64,000 bases of DNA from Bog-473 sp963751335 (GCA_963751335.1 CAVVUB010000007.1:434001-498000), one strand, 5' to 3'. Counted from the first letter of the stretch, positions 17,356-26,721 are shown. Translations and numbers: made by a program. Notes: generated by a model from the sequence alone, not told the origin.

Positions 17356-18168
17356 GTGACCGTCGCCCTCAACACCGTTTCCACCCCCGTCCGCCGCGCC
17401 GACCCGGACCAGGCCGGTCTGCGTCAGGCCATGCGCTCGGAATGGACCAAGCTCATGTCCCTGCGCTCGACCAAATTGACCCTCGTGATCACGCTGGCCG
17501 TCTGTGTGCTCGGGACCTTCCTCAGCACCAACGGCGCCGGGCACCACTCCCGCAGCTGGTACCAGGGCTTCGACCCAACCAACCAGGCCCTCGGGGGGTT
17601 GGCCTTCTCCTCCCTCGTCATCGCCGTGCTCTCCGTGCTCTGCATGACCAGCGAGTACGGCAGCGGCACCATCCGGGCCTCGCTGGCCGCCACCCCGCGG
17701 CGCTCCGTCTTCTACGGAGCCAAGCTCCTGGTCTTCGGCCTCCTGGCGGTGGTGCTCGGCTTCGTCCTGTGCTTCCTGTCCTTCTTCCTCGGTCAGGCCA
17801 TCCTCAAGGCCGGGGGCGCCCCCACCGCCAGCCTGAGCACACCGGGCGTGCTGCATGTGCTGATCCTCTCCAGCCTGTTCTACGCCCTGCTCTCGCTCTT
17901 CGGCTTTGGACTCGGCGCCATCATCCGCCACACCGCCGGAGCGATCACGACCTTCTACGGCTGCACCCTCCTGATCACGCTCCTCCTCCAGAGCGTGCCC
18001 GGGAACCCCGGTCGCTTCACCCCGGTCATGATCTTCGGCAACTCGGTCGCCGCCGTCGTCCACCATGGCAACGCACTCTCGAGCACCACCGGTTTCCTCC
18101 TCATGACCGTCTATACGGTGGCCGCCGTCCTGGCCGGCGGCGTGCTGCTGGCCCGGCGGGATGCATGA
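17356..18168 (+). CDS. ABC-2 type transporter permease
   Basis: 270 residues from GTG 17356 (AAAGGACTCACC upstream). About six hydrophobic helices: near residues 40-55, 80-95 (SLVIAVLSVLCM), 120-150, 170-195, 200-215 and 240-265. The phrase TSEYGSGTIRASLAATPRR after helix 2 is a strong signature of this family. Its stop overlaps the start of the kinase gene (ATGATG), pointing to tight co-expression. Confidence 0.88.
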   Translation: MTVALNTVSTPVRRADPDQAGLRQAMRSEWTKLMSLRSTKLTLVITLAVCVLGTFLSTNGAGHHSRSWYQGFDPTNQALGGLAFSSLVIAVLSVLCMTSEYGSGTIRASLAATPRRSVFYGAKLLVFGLLAVVLGFVLCFLSFFLGQAILKAGGAPTASLSTPGVLHVLILSSLFYALLSLFGFGLGAIIRHTAGAITTFYGCTLLITLLLQSVPGNPGRFTPVMIFGNSVAAVVHHGNALSSTTGFLLMTVYTVAAVLAGGVLLARRDA

Positions 18169-19560
18169 TGGTGCCGCAGACCGAGAACGACGAGGTACGC
18201 GTGCGAGTGCGGGACAAGGAGATGTCGCTCTCCCTCACCGAAGAGCAGGTGGCCCAGGTCCGAACGATTGCCGGCCGCGTCTGGCGTGAGCCCTTCACCG
18301 CCCGGCCCTGGTCCGAGCTCGGGTACTACCTGCTCTCGGGCGGCCTGGCCGCCGTCGGCCTGGCCTTCATCGGCCTCTCCATGGTCTTCGGCGCCGTCCT
18401 CGCCATCACCTTTTTCGGTCTGGCCCTCTTCGCCGTGTCCCTGCGCAGCGCCCGCGGCCTGGGTCGTTGGCAGCGCGGCCTCTCCCGCTCCCTGCTCGGT
18501 CAGGACATCGAGGAGCCCGAACCGTTCGTCAGCCGTCCCGGCTTCCTCGGCTGGCTCCAGTCCTCGGTGCGCGACCGCGTCGCCTGGCGGGCCGTCGGCT
18601 ACCACCTCATCAAGGTGCCCTGGACCTTGCTCGGGGTCTACATCGCCTTCAGTTTCTGGTGGGACGCCTTTGCCTGCCTGACCCACCCGTTGTTCAACTC
18701 CGGTGGCTCGGGCGTGCCGGTCTACGGGCCGCTCCGCGACATCTTCCATCCCGGCTACCTCAGGGTCAGCGGGGCCGGGTTCGTCGATGACGTGGCCATC
18801 CTCATCAGCGGCGCCTTCTATCTCTTCGCCGCACCCTGGGTCATGCGCTGGTTCATCACCGTCGACCGGCTCATGGCTGGCGCGCTCGCTCAGTCCCGAT
18901 CCCATGGCCAGCCGCGTGCGCAGTCTCGAGCAGGCCCGCACCGTGACCATCGACGCCTCCGCCGCCACGCTGCGCCGCATCGAGCGCGACCTGCACGACG
19001 GCACCCAGGCCCAACTGGTCGCGCTGGCCATGCGGCTCGGCATGGCCAAGGAGAAGTTGGCCGACGACGAGGTCGATCTCGATCGGGTGCGCCAGCTGGT
19101 CGACGAGGCGCACCACGGCGCCAAGGAGGCGATCACCGAGCTGCGCGACATCGCCCGGGGCATCCACCCGCCCGCGCTCGATATCGGCCTCGGAGGCGCT
19201 CTCACCACGCTGGCCTCCCGGAGTGCGGTACCGACCGAGATCTCCTTCGATCTGCAGGGCCGGCCGACGCCCGCCATCGAGGCCATCGCCTATTACTGCG
19301 TGGCCGAGCTCCTGGCCAACGTGGCCCAGCACGCCCATGCCTCCCGGGCCTCGGTGTCCTGTGCCCAGCAGGGGACGTGGCTGCGCCTGGTCGTGCGCGA
19401 CGACGGCCGTGGGGGGGCGCAGCCCTCGACGGTGGGCTCCTCGTCGAGCGGCCTGGCCGGCTTGGCCGAGCGCGTCCGGACGGTCGACGGCCGGTTCACC
19501 CTGGTCAGCCCGGCCGGCGGCCCGACCGTCGTCACCATCGACCTCCCCCTCGCGGTCTGA
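18165..19560 (+). CDS. NarL-family sensor histidine kinase (frameshifted as read)
   Basis: Starts at ATG 18165, overlapping the permease stop. The first ~240 codons encode a multi-helix sensor module (LLSGGLAAVGLAFIGLSMVF; WTLLGVYIAFSFWW). The frame then changes at 18884-18891, where GCTC occurs twice: deleting one base (G 18888) or one GCTC restores a continuous reading into MASRVRSLEQ. Downstream lie the HisKA_3 phospho-acceptor box (RRIERDLHDGTQAQLVAL) and an HATPase domain (ELLANVAQHAHASR, DDGRGG, GLAGLAERV). Either a natural frameshift separates sensor from kinase, or the base is a sequencing error. ATG 18904 could give a soluble kinase half, but no ribosome site precedes it. Confidence 0.8.
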
Positions 19561-20216
19561 TGGAAGGGGCGCTCCGCATCGCCATCGCCGAGGACTCGGC
19601 CATCCTCCGCGATGGGCTGGTCCAGCTGTTGGTCGACCGCGGCTTCGTGATCACCGGCGCGGTGGCCGAGCCGGCCGCCCTCCGCAGCTCGGTCGCCGCC
19701 AACCCGCCCGACGTGGCGGTCATCGACATCCGCATGCCGCCGACGTTCACCGACGAGGGCTTGCGGCTCGCGCTCGAGCTGCGCGCCCGCTACGACGGCC
19801 TCGGCATCCTGCTCTTCTCGCAGTACATCGAGACCCGCTACGCCGCCGACCTCCTGGCGGACGACGCCGCCGGCATCGGCTACCTCCTCAAGGACCGGGT
19901 GGCGGACGTCAGCGATTTCGTCGAGGCGCTCGAACGCGTCGCCATCGGAGGTACCGCCCTGGATCCCGAAGTTGTCACCCAGCTCATCGGCGCCACCCGC
20001 CGGTCCGACTCGCTGTCCGCCCTGACGCCCCGAGAACGCGAGGTTCTCGCCCTCATGGCCGAGGGACGCTCCAACGCCGCCATCGCCAACGCCCTCGTCG
20101 TCAGCGAAGGCGCGGTGGAGAAGCACGTCGCCAACATCTTCGCCAAGTTGGACCTCCCGGTGTCCGAGAAGGACCACCGGCGGGTGCTGGCCGTGCTGCG
20201 CTTCCTCGAGTCCTGA
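19560..20216 (+). CDS. NarL/LuxR-family response regulator
   Basis: 218 residues from ATG 19560, overlapping the kinase stop (TGATG). Receiver domain: acidic pair AEDS, phosphorylated Asp in VAVIDIRMPP, Thr/Ser position LLFSQY and Lys in YLLKDRVAD. The C-terminal LuxR helix-turn-helix is complete (LTPREREVLALMAEGRSNAAIANAL, VEKHVANIFAKL). Together with the kinase it most likely controls the ABC exporter genes upstream. Confidence 0.92.
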   Translation: MEGALRIAIAEDSAILRDGLVQLLVDRGFVITGAVAEPAALRSSVAANPPDVAVIDIRMPPTFTDEGLRLALELRARYDGLGILLFSQYIETRYAADLLADDAAGIGYLLKDRVADVSDFVEALERVAIGGTALDPEVVTQLIGATRRSDSLSALTPREREVLALMAEGRSNAAIANALVVSEGAVEKHVANIFAKLDLPVSEKDHRRVLAVLRFLES

Positions 20217-20222
20217 CTCGCC

Positions 20223-21377
20223 TCAGGCCGAGGCGCCGTGGGCGTCGTAGGGCACCCCGCGCGCCGCGGCCATCGCCTGGCCCGCCGCCAGCTGGAAGGG
20301 GCTGATGCCACCGGACTCCCAGGGGCCGACGGCGCCGGCTTCGAGCGCCGCCGCCGACTTCGGCACCAGATTGAACCTGGCCCGCAGGTCGGCGCAGCTG
20401 CGGTGGGCGATGGCGAACCAGTCCATCTTGAGGAAGTCGACGCTGTCCTGGTCGGCCTCGGTGTCGCGGCACACGGCGGCCCGGTACATGGCATCGGCCA
20501 GGCGCACCTCCATGTGCGGGCTGGACGAGAAGTGGCCCTCGGAGTGCTCGAAGAGCCCGGCACCCGTCTCGAGGTACCCCGTCTCGAAGAGCGAGATGAC
20601 CATGGCCAGGAGCGAGAAGGCATGCAGGTCGTCGTTGGCCCGGGCGATGAACCCGAACACCTCGACCTCCGATTCGACGGTCGTGCCGTAGTCGGCCAGG
20701 ACGTGCACCCAGTCGTGCTGGGTGAGCATCGGCGGAGCCGAGCCCGGCGTGCCGGGGAAGGCAAAGCCGCGGGACTGGTACATCTCCCACACCTTGCGGC
20801 CGAGCGTGTCGGCGGCGAGATGCTCGAGGGAGCGCCACTGCGCCGCCATCTCCTCGTCGTCCTCGCAGAAGGCCCAGGCCGAACCGAGCGGATGCGACAC
20901 GTGCACGGCGGCGGCCGCCTCCTCGGCGTTCCATCCGCCCTCGTACCCGTTGCGCGAGAAGTCCACCGCCGCCAGCCCCAGCGACCCGGCCGCGAACTCC
21001 TGGGCCACATCGACCATGCCGTCTCGAACACCAAGCTCGGTCGCGGCGCCGGCGATGTCGAGCACCACGTCCTCGGGGATGGGTCGGCGCACCAACGCGC
21101 AGAGGAGCATGGTCTGCACCATGCGCGAGCGGAATTGGAGATCACGCCGGGCAAACGACGCCGTGGCCTCGGGCACCGTCAGACGCGGTCGGCCCTCGAG
21201 CGTGACCGCGTGCTCGGTCATGGCGCTGAAGATGGCCACGAGGAGGCGCCGTTGGAGTGGGAGCAGGCCCTCGTGGCCGCTCACGACCGAGGCCACCGCA
21301 TCGGTCATCGACTGGGCCTCGGCGGCGTCGGGCCGCTCCAGGTTCACGTCCTGCGCACTCGGGAAGGGAACCGGCAT
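20223..21377 (-). CDS. Coq4-like protein with HDxxHx11E metal motif
   Basis: 384 residues from ATG 21377. The family is not obvious from the whole sequence, but residues 221-237 read H-D-W-V-H, eleven residues, then E, exactly the zinc-binding HDxxHx11E motif of Coq4, the ubiquinone-pathway protein. The flanks are mostly helical (VEVFGFIARANDDLHAFSLLAMVISLFETGYL), as in Coq4. The N-terminal ~130 residues resemble nothing I know. Actinobacteria normally make menaquinone rather than ubiquinone, so a role in some other lipid or quinone is possible. Convergent with the response regulator, six bases between stops. Confidence 0.55.
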   Translation of the reverse strand: MPVPFPSAQDVNLERPDAAEAQSMTDAVASVVSGHEGLLPLQRRLLVAIFSAMTEHAVTLEGRPRLTVPEATASFARRDLQFRSRMVQTMLLCALVRRPIPEDVVLDIAGAATELGVRDGMVDVAQEFAAGSLGLAAVDFSRNGYEGGWNAEEAAAAVHVSHPLGSAWAFCEDDEEMAAQWRSLEHLAADTLGRKVWEMYQSRGFAFPGTPGSAPPMLTQHDWVHVLADYGTTVESEVEVFGFIARANDDLHAFSLLAMVISLFETGYLETGAGLFEHSEGHFSSSPHMEVRLADAMYRAAVCRDTEADQDSVDFLKMDWFAIAHRSCADLRARFNLVPKSAAALEAGAVGPWESGGISPFQLAAGQAMAAARGVPYDAHGASA

Positions 21378-21551
21378 CGCTCGCGCAGAGTATCGGCGGG
21401 ACCCAAATGTCGTGCACGCCGTGTCGGTCCGGGTGCAGCGCGGGTGCATACCCGTTGCAGGTTGATTTCCGCCGCCGCCGTCACCAGGGCCGACGAATTT
21501 CACCCCGTGAAACCTGGGTGAACGAGCGCCGCTGCCCGATAGAAAGGGGTC

Positions 21552-22574
21552 ATGTCGGAGGGAGTCAGAGGGGGATCCGGGGGGCGGCCGGGGCCGGCCG
21601 TGGGCCTCGTGCTGGGCGCCGGCGGCGTGGTAGGGCAGGCCTACCAGGCCGGGGTCCTCGCGGCACTCCAGCGCGAGATCGGATGGGACCCGCGCGCCGC
21701 CGCTGTGATCGTCGGCACTTCTGCCGGCGCCGTCACCGGCGCCGCCCTGCGCGTCGGGGTGCCCGCACCCGACCTGGCCGCCTCGCTCTACGGCGTGCCC
21801 CCGTCGCGCCAGGGCGACGAGCTCCTGCGCCGCATCCTGCCGGCGGACAGCGGGCCGCTCCCGACGCCGTCGGTCCTCTCCGTGCTGCGACCCTGGAGCC
21901 TGCCCTCGCCCGCCCTCATCGCCCGGGTGGCCCGCCGGCCGCTGGCCTTCCGCCCCGAGGTCGCGGTGTCCACCCTCATCCCCAAGGGTCAGGTCGACAT
22001 CAGCGAGCGGGCCCGCGGCCTCGACGACCTCGTCGGCGAGCGCTGGCCCGAAGGCTTGCGCATCTGCGCCCTGCGCCGCAACGACGGGGCCCGGGTCGTG
22101 TTCGGCCGCCAGGGGTCGCCACCGGCCCGCCTGGCCGGGGCCGTCCTGGCCTCGTGCGCCATCCCGGGCTACTTCCGCCCGGTCACCATCGACGGCACCG
22201 ACTACGTCGACGGAGGCATCCATTCGGTGACCAACGCCGACGTGCTCCGCGACGAACCGCTCGATCTGGTGCTCATCGTCTCCTCGATGTCCTCCGCCCA
22301 GGGCAGCGCCGGCGCTCCCGACGGCCTGCTGCGTCGCACGCTGCACCGGCGCACGGAGCACGAGATGGCGAAGCTCGAGGCGGCCGGCACCCCGGTCGTC
22401 TGCCTCGAACCCGAGCGCGAGGCCCGCCGCGTCATGGGCCTGCGCGCCATGGCCGAGGATCGCAGTCCCCGGATCATCGAGGCCGCCTACGAGGAGACCC
22501 GCCGGCGCATCGGCGAGTCGCCCTTCCTGGCCACACTGGGGCGGGCCGGCCCCGTCGCCGCTCCCGCCATCTGA
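21552..22574 (+). CDS. Patatin-like phospholipase family protein
   Basis: 340 residues from ATG 21552, AGAAAGGGG upstream. The catalytic elements are in order: oxyanion loop LGAGGVVGQAYQAG (residues ~19-32), nucleophile elbow G-T-S-A-G (VIVGTSAGAVTGAAL, ~55) and the dyad Asp in DGGIHS (~218). Family members hydrolyse phospholipids or acylglycerols. It is immediately upstream of a WS/DGAT gene on the same strand, suggesting shared neutral-lipid metabolism. Confidence 0.88.
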   Translation: MSEGVRGGSGGRPGPAVGLVLGAGGVVGQAYQAGVLAALQREIGWDPRAAAVIVGTSAGAVTGAALRVGVPAPDLAASLYGVPPSRQGDELLRRILPADSGPLPTPSVLSVLRPWSLPSPALIARVARRPLAFRPEVAVSTLIPKGQVDISERARGLDDLVGERWPEGLRICALRRNDGARVVFGRQGSPPARLAGAVLASCAIPGYFRPVTIDGTDYVDGGIHSVTNADVLRDEPLDLVLIVSSMSSAQGSAGAPDGLLRRTLHRRTEHEMAKLEAAGTPVVCLEPEREARRVMGLRAMAEDRSPRIIEAAYEETRRRIGESPFLATLGRAGPVAAPAI

Positions 22575-22647
22575 GCCGCCGGCCGGGGAACGCCCGCACA
22601 GCCCGGTAGTAGCGTGGGCCCTTCGAGGAGGCAAGAAGGGAGGCTGC

Positions 22648-24048
22648 ATGAGCCCTGACCGGTTGAGCCCCTTGGACGCCTCGTTCCTGCACATCGAGGA
22701 CCACGTCTCGCACATGCACATCGCCTCCGTGGCGATCTTCGAAGGGCCCCAACCGCCCTTCGCCGACGTGGTCGACATGGTCGAGGCCAAGCTCGACCTC
22801 GTGCCGCGTTACCGCCAGAAGGTGCGCTTCGTCCCCTTCGAGCTCGGCCGGCCCGTCTGGGTGGACGATCCCCACTTCAACATCGAGTACCACCTGCGGC
22901 ACACCGCGCTGCCCGCACCCGGCGGCGAGACCGAGCTGCGCAAGCTCGTCGGGCGGGTCATGGCCCAACAGCTCGACCGGAGCAAGCCCCTCTGGGAGAT
23001 CTGGGTCGTCGAGGGGCTCGAGGACGACCGCTGGGCCATCCTGGCCAAGACGCATCATGCGCTGGTCGACGGGGTGTCGGGCACCGACCTCCTCACCGTG
23101 ATCATGGACCTCGCACCCGACGCACCCCGCCCCGAGCGCGCCACGTCCTGGGAACCGAAGCCTGAGCCGTCGGGCGTCAGCCTGATCGTCGAGGCGATCG
23201 AGAACATGCTGCTCTCGCCCTACGAGCAGCTGCGGGCCGCCCGGGCCCAGACCCGTTTCGTGCAGCGCCTGGCCGGCCAGGCCAAAGAGGTGGCCGGCGG
23301 CCTGGTCGCCCTGAGCGGGCTGGTGCGACCCATGCCGCTCTCCAGCCTCAACGGTCCCCTCGGCCCGCACCGTCGCTACGCCTGGGCCTCCACCTCGGTC
23401 GAGGACATCAAGAGGGTGCGCCGGGAGCACGGCGGCACGTTCAACGACGTGGTCCTGGCCTCCATCACCAACGGATTCCGCGAGCTGCTCCTGAGCCGGG
23501 GCGAGGACACCGAGCGCGTCGTGCGCACGCTGGTGCCCGTCTCGGTGCGGAGCCGTGACGCCACGGGCAGGGCGATCGGCGACGGCAGCTACGACAACAA
23601 GGTGTCGGCCATGTTCGCCGAGTTGCCGGTGGACATCGAGGATCCCATCCTGCGCCTACACGTGATCAACGACCAGATGAAGGACCTCAAGGACTCCAGG
23701 CAGGCGGTGGCCGGTGAGGCGCTCACCTCCATGTCGGGATTCGCCCCACCGATGCTGCTCGCCCTCGGCATGCGGCTGGCCACCCGGGCCGGGCAGCGCA
23801 ACGTGAACACCGTCACGACCAACGTGCCCGGGCCTCAGGTCCCCCTCTACGCGGCAGGCCGGCGCATGGTGCGCGCCTTCCCCTACGTGCCTCTGGGCGG
23901 ACAGATGCGCATCGGCGTGGCCATCTTCTCCTACAACGGCGAGGTCAACTTCGGCATCACCGGCGACTACGACGGGGCGGCCGACATCGACGTCCTGGCG
24001 GGCGGCATCGAGGACGGGATGACCCAGATGCTCAAGACCTGCGCCTGA
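22648..24048 (+). CDS. Wax ester synthase / diacylglycerol acyltransferase (WS/DGAT)
   Basis: 466 residues from ATG 22648, AGGGAGGCTGC upstream. The condensation-type active site HHALVDG (HHxxxDG) lies near residue 134. N-terminal LSPLDASFLHIEDHVSHMHI and the late NTVTTNVPGPQVPLY and VPLGGQMRIGVAIFSYNG are signatures of the actinobacterial WS/DGAT family, which makes triacylglycerol or wax esters as storage lipid. Its stop abuts the stop of the convergent gene with no spacer. Confidence 0.93.
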   Translation: MSPDRLSPLDASFLHIEDHVSHMHIASVAIFEGPQPPFADVVDMVEAKLDLVPRYRQKVRFVPFELGRPVWVDDPHFNIEYHLRHTALPAPGGETELRKLVGRVMAQQLDRSKPLWEIWVVEGLEDDRWAILAKTHHALVDGVSGTDLLTVIMDLAPDAPRPERATSWEPKPEPSGVSLIVEAIENMLLSPYEQLRAARAQTRFVQRLAGQAKEVAGGLVALSGLVRPMPLSSLNGPLGPHRRYAWASTSVEDIKRVRREHGGTFNDVVLASITNGFRELLLSRGEDTERVVRTLVPVSVRSRDATGRAIGDGSYDNKVSAMFAELPVDIEDPILRLHVINDQMKDLKDSRQAVAGEALTSMSGFAPPMLLALGMRLATRAGQRNVNTVTTNVPGPQVPLYAAGRRMVRAFPYVPLGGQMRIGVAIFSYNGEVNFGITGDYDGAADIDVLAGGIEDGMTQMLKTCA

Positions 24049-24546
24049 TTACCCGGCCCGTGGCCCGGGGATCTCCTCCACCTCGTCCTCGATGTAGGAA
24101 CGCAGGCCGGAAACGATCACCCGCTCGACGGTCCCCCCGACCAGGGGCACGCTGACCTTGAGGTCGCCCTCGACCCGCACCAGCGTGCTGGCCGGGCCGT
24201 CCGGCCCCTCCTCGAAGCGGTAGGTGCCACCGGCCCGCAGCCGGTCCGGGTAGTGGTCGGGCAACACTTCCCAGTTCGAGCGGGCCTCCTCCAAGAACAG
24301 CTCGGTCCGGGTGACCCACGACATCTTGGCCGGGTCGATGACGCGCCGGACCGCGCCCGACACCGAACCCACGAACGCGAAGTGCACCTCGAGCACGACC
24401 CGGTCGCCGTGGTCCTCGTGGTCGACGACGCCGAGCACCGCGATGTCGTCGCGGGTGGGCCGGTCCTCGTAGAAGGCGGGCGAGCAGTAGGCGGCGATCG
24501 CCTCGGCCGGCGGCACCGCCACCGGCGCGGCCACGGCGATCCTCAC
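24049..24546 (-). CDS. SRPBCC / DUF2505 lipid-binding-like protein
   Basis: 165 residues from GTG 24546, which overlaps the stop of the upstream PPOX gene (GTGA). The pattern FYEDRPTRDDIAVLGV, VVLEVHFAFVGSVSG, WEVLPDHYPDRLRAGGTYRFEEG and a final amphipathic helix (GTVERVIVSGLRSYIEDEVE) is that of DUF2505, a START/SRPBCC helix-grip fold with a hydrophobic cavity. Common in mycolata and Acidimicrobiia; exact ligand unknown. Confidence 0.75.
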   Translation of the reverse strand: MRIAVAAPVAVPPAEAIAAYCSPAFYEDRPTRDDIAVLGVVDHEDHGDRVVLEVHFAFVGSVSGAVRRVIDPAKMSWVTRTELFLEEARSNWEVLPDHYPDRLRAGGTYRFEEGPDGPASTLVRVEGDLKVSVPLVGGTVERVIVSGLRSYIEDEVEEIPGPRAG

Positions 24547-25037
24547 GCGGGGCGGGTGGAGGGCAGTCCGAGCTTGCGGTGGTCCCAACTGACGGTGCGC
24601 TCGACGTGCAGCGCAATACCGACCCGCTTGTGCAGCATCGTCTCGATGAAGGGTTTGAGCTCTTCGCTGTAGGGCGCGTAGTAACGCTCGAACACGCTGA
24701 CGCCGAGCATCCACAGCCGGTCGGGATCCTCGATGATCTCCGCCTTCCCCACCAGCTCGACCCCGCGCAGCTCCTCGTAGTAGTCGCCGTCCTCGAACAG
24801 CAGGGTCAGCCGCGGGTCGCGCCGCAGATTCTGCGCCTTCTGGGACTTGGCCTTGGTCTCGACCGTCACGAGGCCGTCGACGAAGCCGTACCACATGGCC
24901 ACGGCATGGATCGACCCGTCGGGCGAGAGGGAGCACATGGTCATGGGGCGCCGCTCGGCCACGAACGCGTCCACTTCGGCCGGCGTCATCTCGATCGCCT
25001 TGCGCTGGTTCACGCCATGGCCCATGGCTTCGGTCAT
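24543..25037 (-). CDS. Pyridoxamine 5'-phosphate oxidase-fold, F420/FMN-dependent protein
   Basis: 164 residues from ATG 25037 (GGAGGTGTCCG upstream). A split-barrel PPOX fold: MTMCSLSPDGSIHAVAMWYGFVDG, VTVETKAKSQKAQNLRRDPRLTLLFEDG, then YYEELRGVELVGKAEII. The RDPR...L segment is typical of PPOX-class actinobacterial proteins that bind F420 or flavin. First gene of a two-gene unit with the SRPBCC gene. Confidence 0.8.
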   Translation of the reverse strand: MTEAMGHGVNQRKAIEMTPAEVDAFVAERRPMTMCSLSPDGSIHAVAMWYGFVDGLVTVETKAKSQKAQNLRRDPRLTLLFEDGDYYEELRGVELVGKAEIIEDPDRLWMLGVSVFERYYAPYSEELKPFIETMLHKRVGIALHVERTVSWDHRKLGLPSTRPA

Positions 25038-25470
25038 CGGACACCTCCAGTCGTGCGTCGGGGTGAGCGTAACCCGCTCTGATCAGGGACCAAGCGTCCA
25101 AATTTCATCTGCAGCACACTTGTTGGTTGCAACGCTTTCACGGCCCGTTCACCTCTGCTCCTTACCGTGGGACCGATGGCGACCGTGGATCAGACGATGC
25201 ACCCGGGCCGGGAGCTCCGCTGCAGTGCCCAGACCGGAGATTGCCATCACGGCCGGGAGAACCTGGCCGAAGTCATCGTGATCCGACCCGCGCGCCACCA
25301 GCGCGCCGGCCTGCTCGGGTCTTTGGTCTCCAAGGCGCGGGTCTTCGCCTCCCCGCGTCTCCAGGCGGCGCCGGTGCGATCGTCCCCCCGTCCACCGTCG
25401 TCGCCTGCCCCCCTCTCGATCCTCACGCCGCGGGCCCCGAACGACGCAGCTTGAACCCCCGGAGAGCGGC
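25038..25470. other. Intergenic region with possible PHO box
   Basis: 433 bases between divergent genes (PPOX minus, OmpR-type regulator plus). No gene recognised; the open frames are Arg/Pro/Ser rich. It contains the direct repeat described at 25136-25157. Confidence 0.45.
25136..25157 (+). promoter_or_regulatory. PHO-box-like direct repeat, 11-base period
   Basis: TTTCACGGCCC (25136-25146) is followed at once by GTTCACCTCTG (25147-25157): two 11-base units sharing TTCAC, as in actinobacterial PhoP/RegX3 boxes. It lies about 310 bases before an OmpR-type regulator gene, rather far for autoregulation, so the match may be chance. Confidence 0.3.
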
Positions 25471-26217
25471 ATGACGATGACGAACACGACAGCGCCCGGC
25501 GGCCGCTCCACGTTTCCCGGCCCCGGTCGTGACAATCGCCCCCTCGTCCTCGTGGTCGACGACGAGGAGAGCTACCGCCAGGCGCTGGCCTCGGGGCTCA
25601 CCCGCGAGGGCTTCACCGTGGAGAGCGCCGGCGACGGGCACGAGGCCCTGCGCCTGTTCCACCGGGTCCACCCCGACCTGGTACTGCTCGACGTGATGCT
25701 GCCCGACCAGTCCGGCATCGAGATCTGCCAGCAGATGCGCGCCCTCAAGCCGGTGCCGATCATCATGGTCACCGCCCGCGACTCCGAGGTCGACATCGTC
25801 CTCGGGCTCGAGCTCGGGGCGAGCGACTACGTGGCCAAGCCGTTCCGCCTACGCGAGCTCGTGGCCCGCATGCGCGCCGTGCTGCGCCGCGGCGTGGCCG
25901 TGACCGAGCACCACGAGGAGGTGCTCTCGGTCGGACCGGTGCGCCTCGACGCCAGCCGCCGCGAGGTGACGGTCACCGAGCAGCCGGTCGAACTGTCGCG
26001 CAAGGAGTTCGACCTGCTCGCCCTTCTGATGTCGCACAGCGGGCAGGTGGTGACCCGGGACTGGTGCATCGACCGGCTCTGGTGGGACCAGGAGCTCACC
26101 GACACCCGCACGCTCGATACGCACATCAAGCGCCTCCGCCGCAAGATCGAGCCGGACCCGGCCAATCCCCGCCACCTGGTCACGGTGCGCGGTGTGGGCT
26201 TCCGCTTCGAAGCCTGA
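25471..26217 (+). CDS. OmpR/PhoB-family response regulator (RegX3/MtrA-like), orphan
   Basis: 248 residues from ATG 25471 (GGAGAGCGGC upstream). Receiver: VVDDEES acidic pair, phosphorylated Asp in VLLDVMLPDQ, Thr in MVTAR and Lys in YVAKPF. Winged-helix output: ELSRKEFDLLALLMSHSGQVV, DTRTLDTHIKRLRRKIEPDP, then VRGVGFRF. A ~25-residue Gly/Pro/Thr N-terminal tail precedes the receiver. No kinase gene is adjacent, so its partner is elsewhere. It may sense phosphate or envelope state by analogy with RegX3 and MtrA. Confidence 0.9.
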   Translation: MTMTNTTAPGGRSTFPGPGRDNRPLVLVVDDEESYRQALASGLTREGFTVESAGDGHEALRLFHRVHPDLVLLDVMLPDQSGIEICQQMRALKPVPIIMVTARDSEVDIVLGLELGASDYVAKPFRLRELVARMRAVLRRGVAVTEHHEEVLSVGPVRLDASRREVTVTEQPVELSRKEFDLLALLMSHSGQVVTRDWCIDRLWWDQELTDTRTLDTHIKRLRRKIEPDPANPRHLVTVRGVGFRFEA

Positions 26218-26265
26218 CGCAACCCGGGTCGAGCACGAGGCGCCCATCCGCTCTACATTGAGCGG

Positions 26266-26721
26266 ATGCAGAAAGGCGACACCGTCCCCGACTTCACCCT
26301 GCCCGATCAGTCGGGCACGGATCGCTCGCTGAGCGGCCTGCTGGCCAACGGTCCGGTGGTGCTGTTCTTCTACCCCGGCGCCATGACCTACGGCTGCACC
26401 AAGGAGAGCTGTCACTTCCGCGACCTCAAGGCGGAGTTCGCCACCGTCGGCGCGCAGCCGGTGGGCATCAGCGCCGACCCGGTCGAGAAGCAGAAGCGGT
26501 TCGACGAGAAGGAGTCGCTCGGCATGCCGCTGCTCTCGGACCCCGACCGCACCGTGGGCGCGCTGCTCGGCGCCAAGCGCAACTTCGGCCCGCTCAAGAC
26601 GAAGCGGGTGACGTACGTCATCGACACCGACCGCACCATTCTCGATGTCATCAGCAGCGAGGTCTCCATGTCGACCCACGCCGACCAGGCCCTGGCGTTC
26701 CTCAAGAAGGGCCCCCGCTGA
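26266..26721 (+). CDS. Peroxiredoxin (AhpC/TSA, Bcp-like)
   Basis: 151 residues from ATG 26266. Thioredoxin fold: DFTLPDQSG, VLFFYPGAMTYGCTKESCHFRDL, in which the first Cys (YGCT) is the peroxidatic one and the Cys five residues later (ESC) is the expected Bcp resolving Cys. Reduces peroxides with thioredoxin-type donors. Near, but not clearly co-transcribed with, the upstream regulator gene. Confidence 0.9.
   Translation: MQKGDTVPDFTLPDQSGTDRSLSGLLANGPVVLFFYPGAMTYGCTKESCHFRDLKAEFATVGAQPVGISADPVEKQKRFDEKESLGMPLLSDPDRTVGALLGAKRNFGPLKTKRVTYVIDTDRTILDVISSEVSMSTHADQALAFLKKGPR

Noticed and set aside
20238..21521. Long plus-strand frame of 427 codons
   Set aside because: Antisense to the Coq4-like gene; no start signal, Arg/Gly/His-rich.
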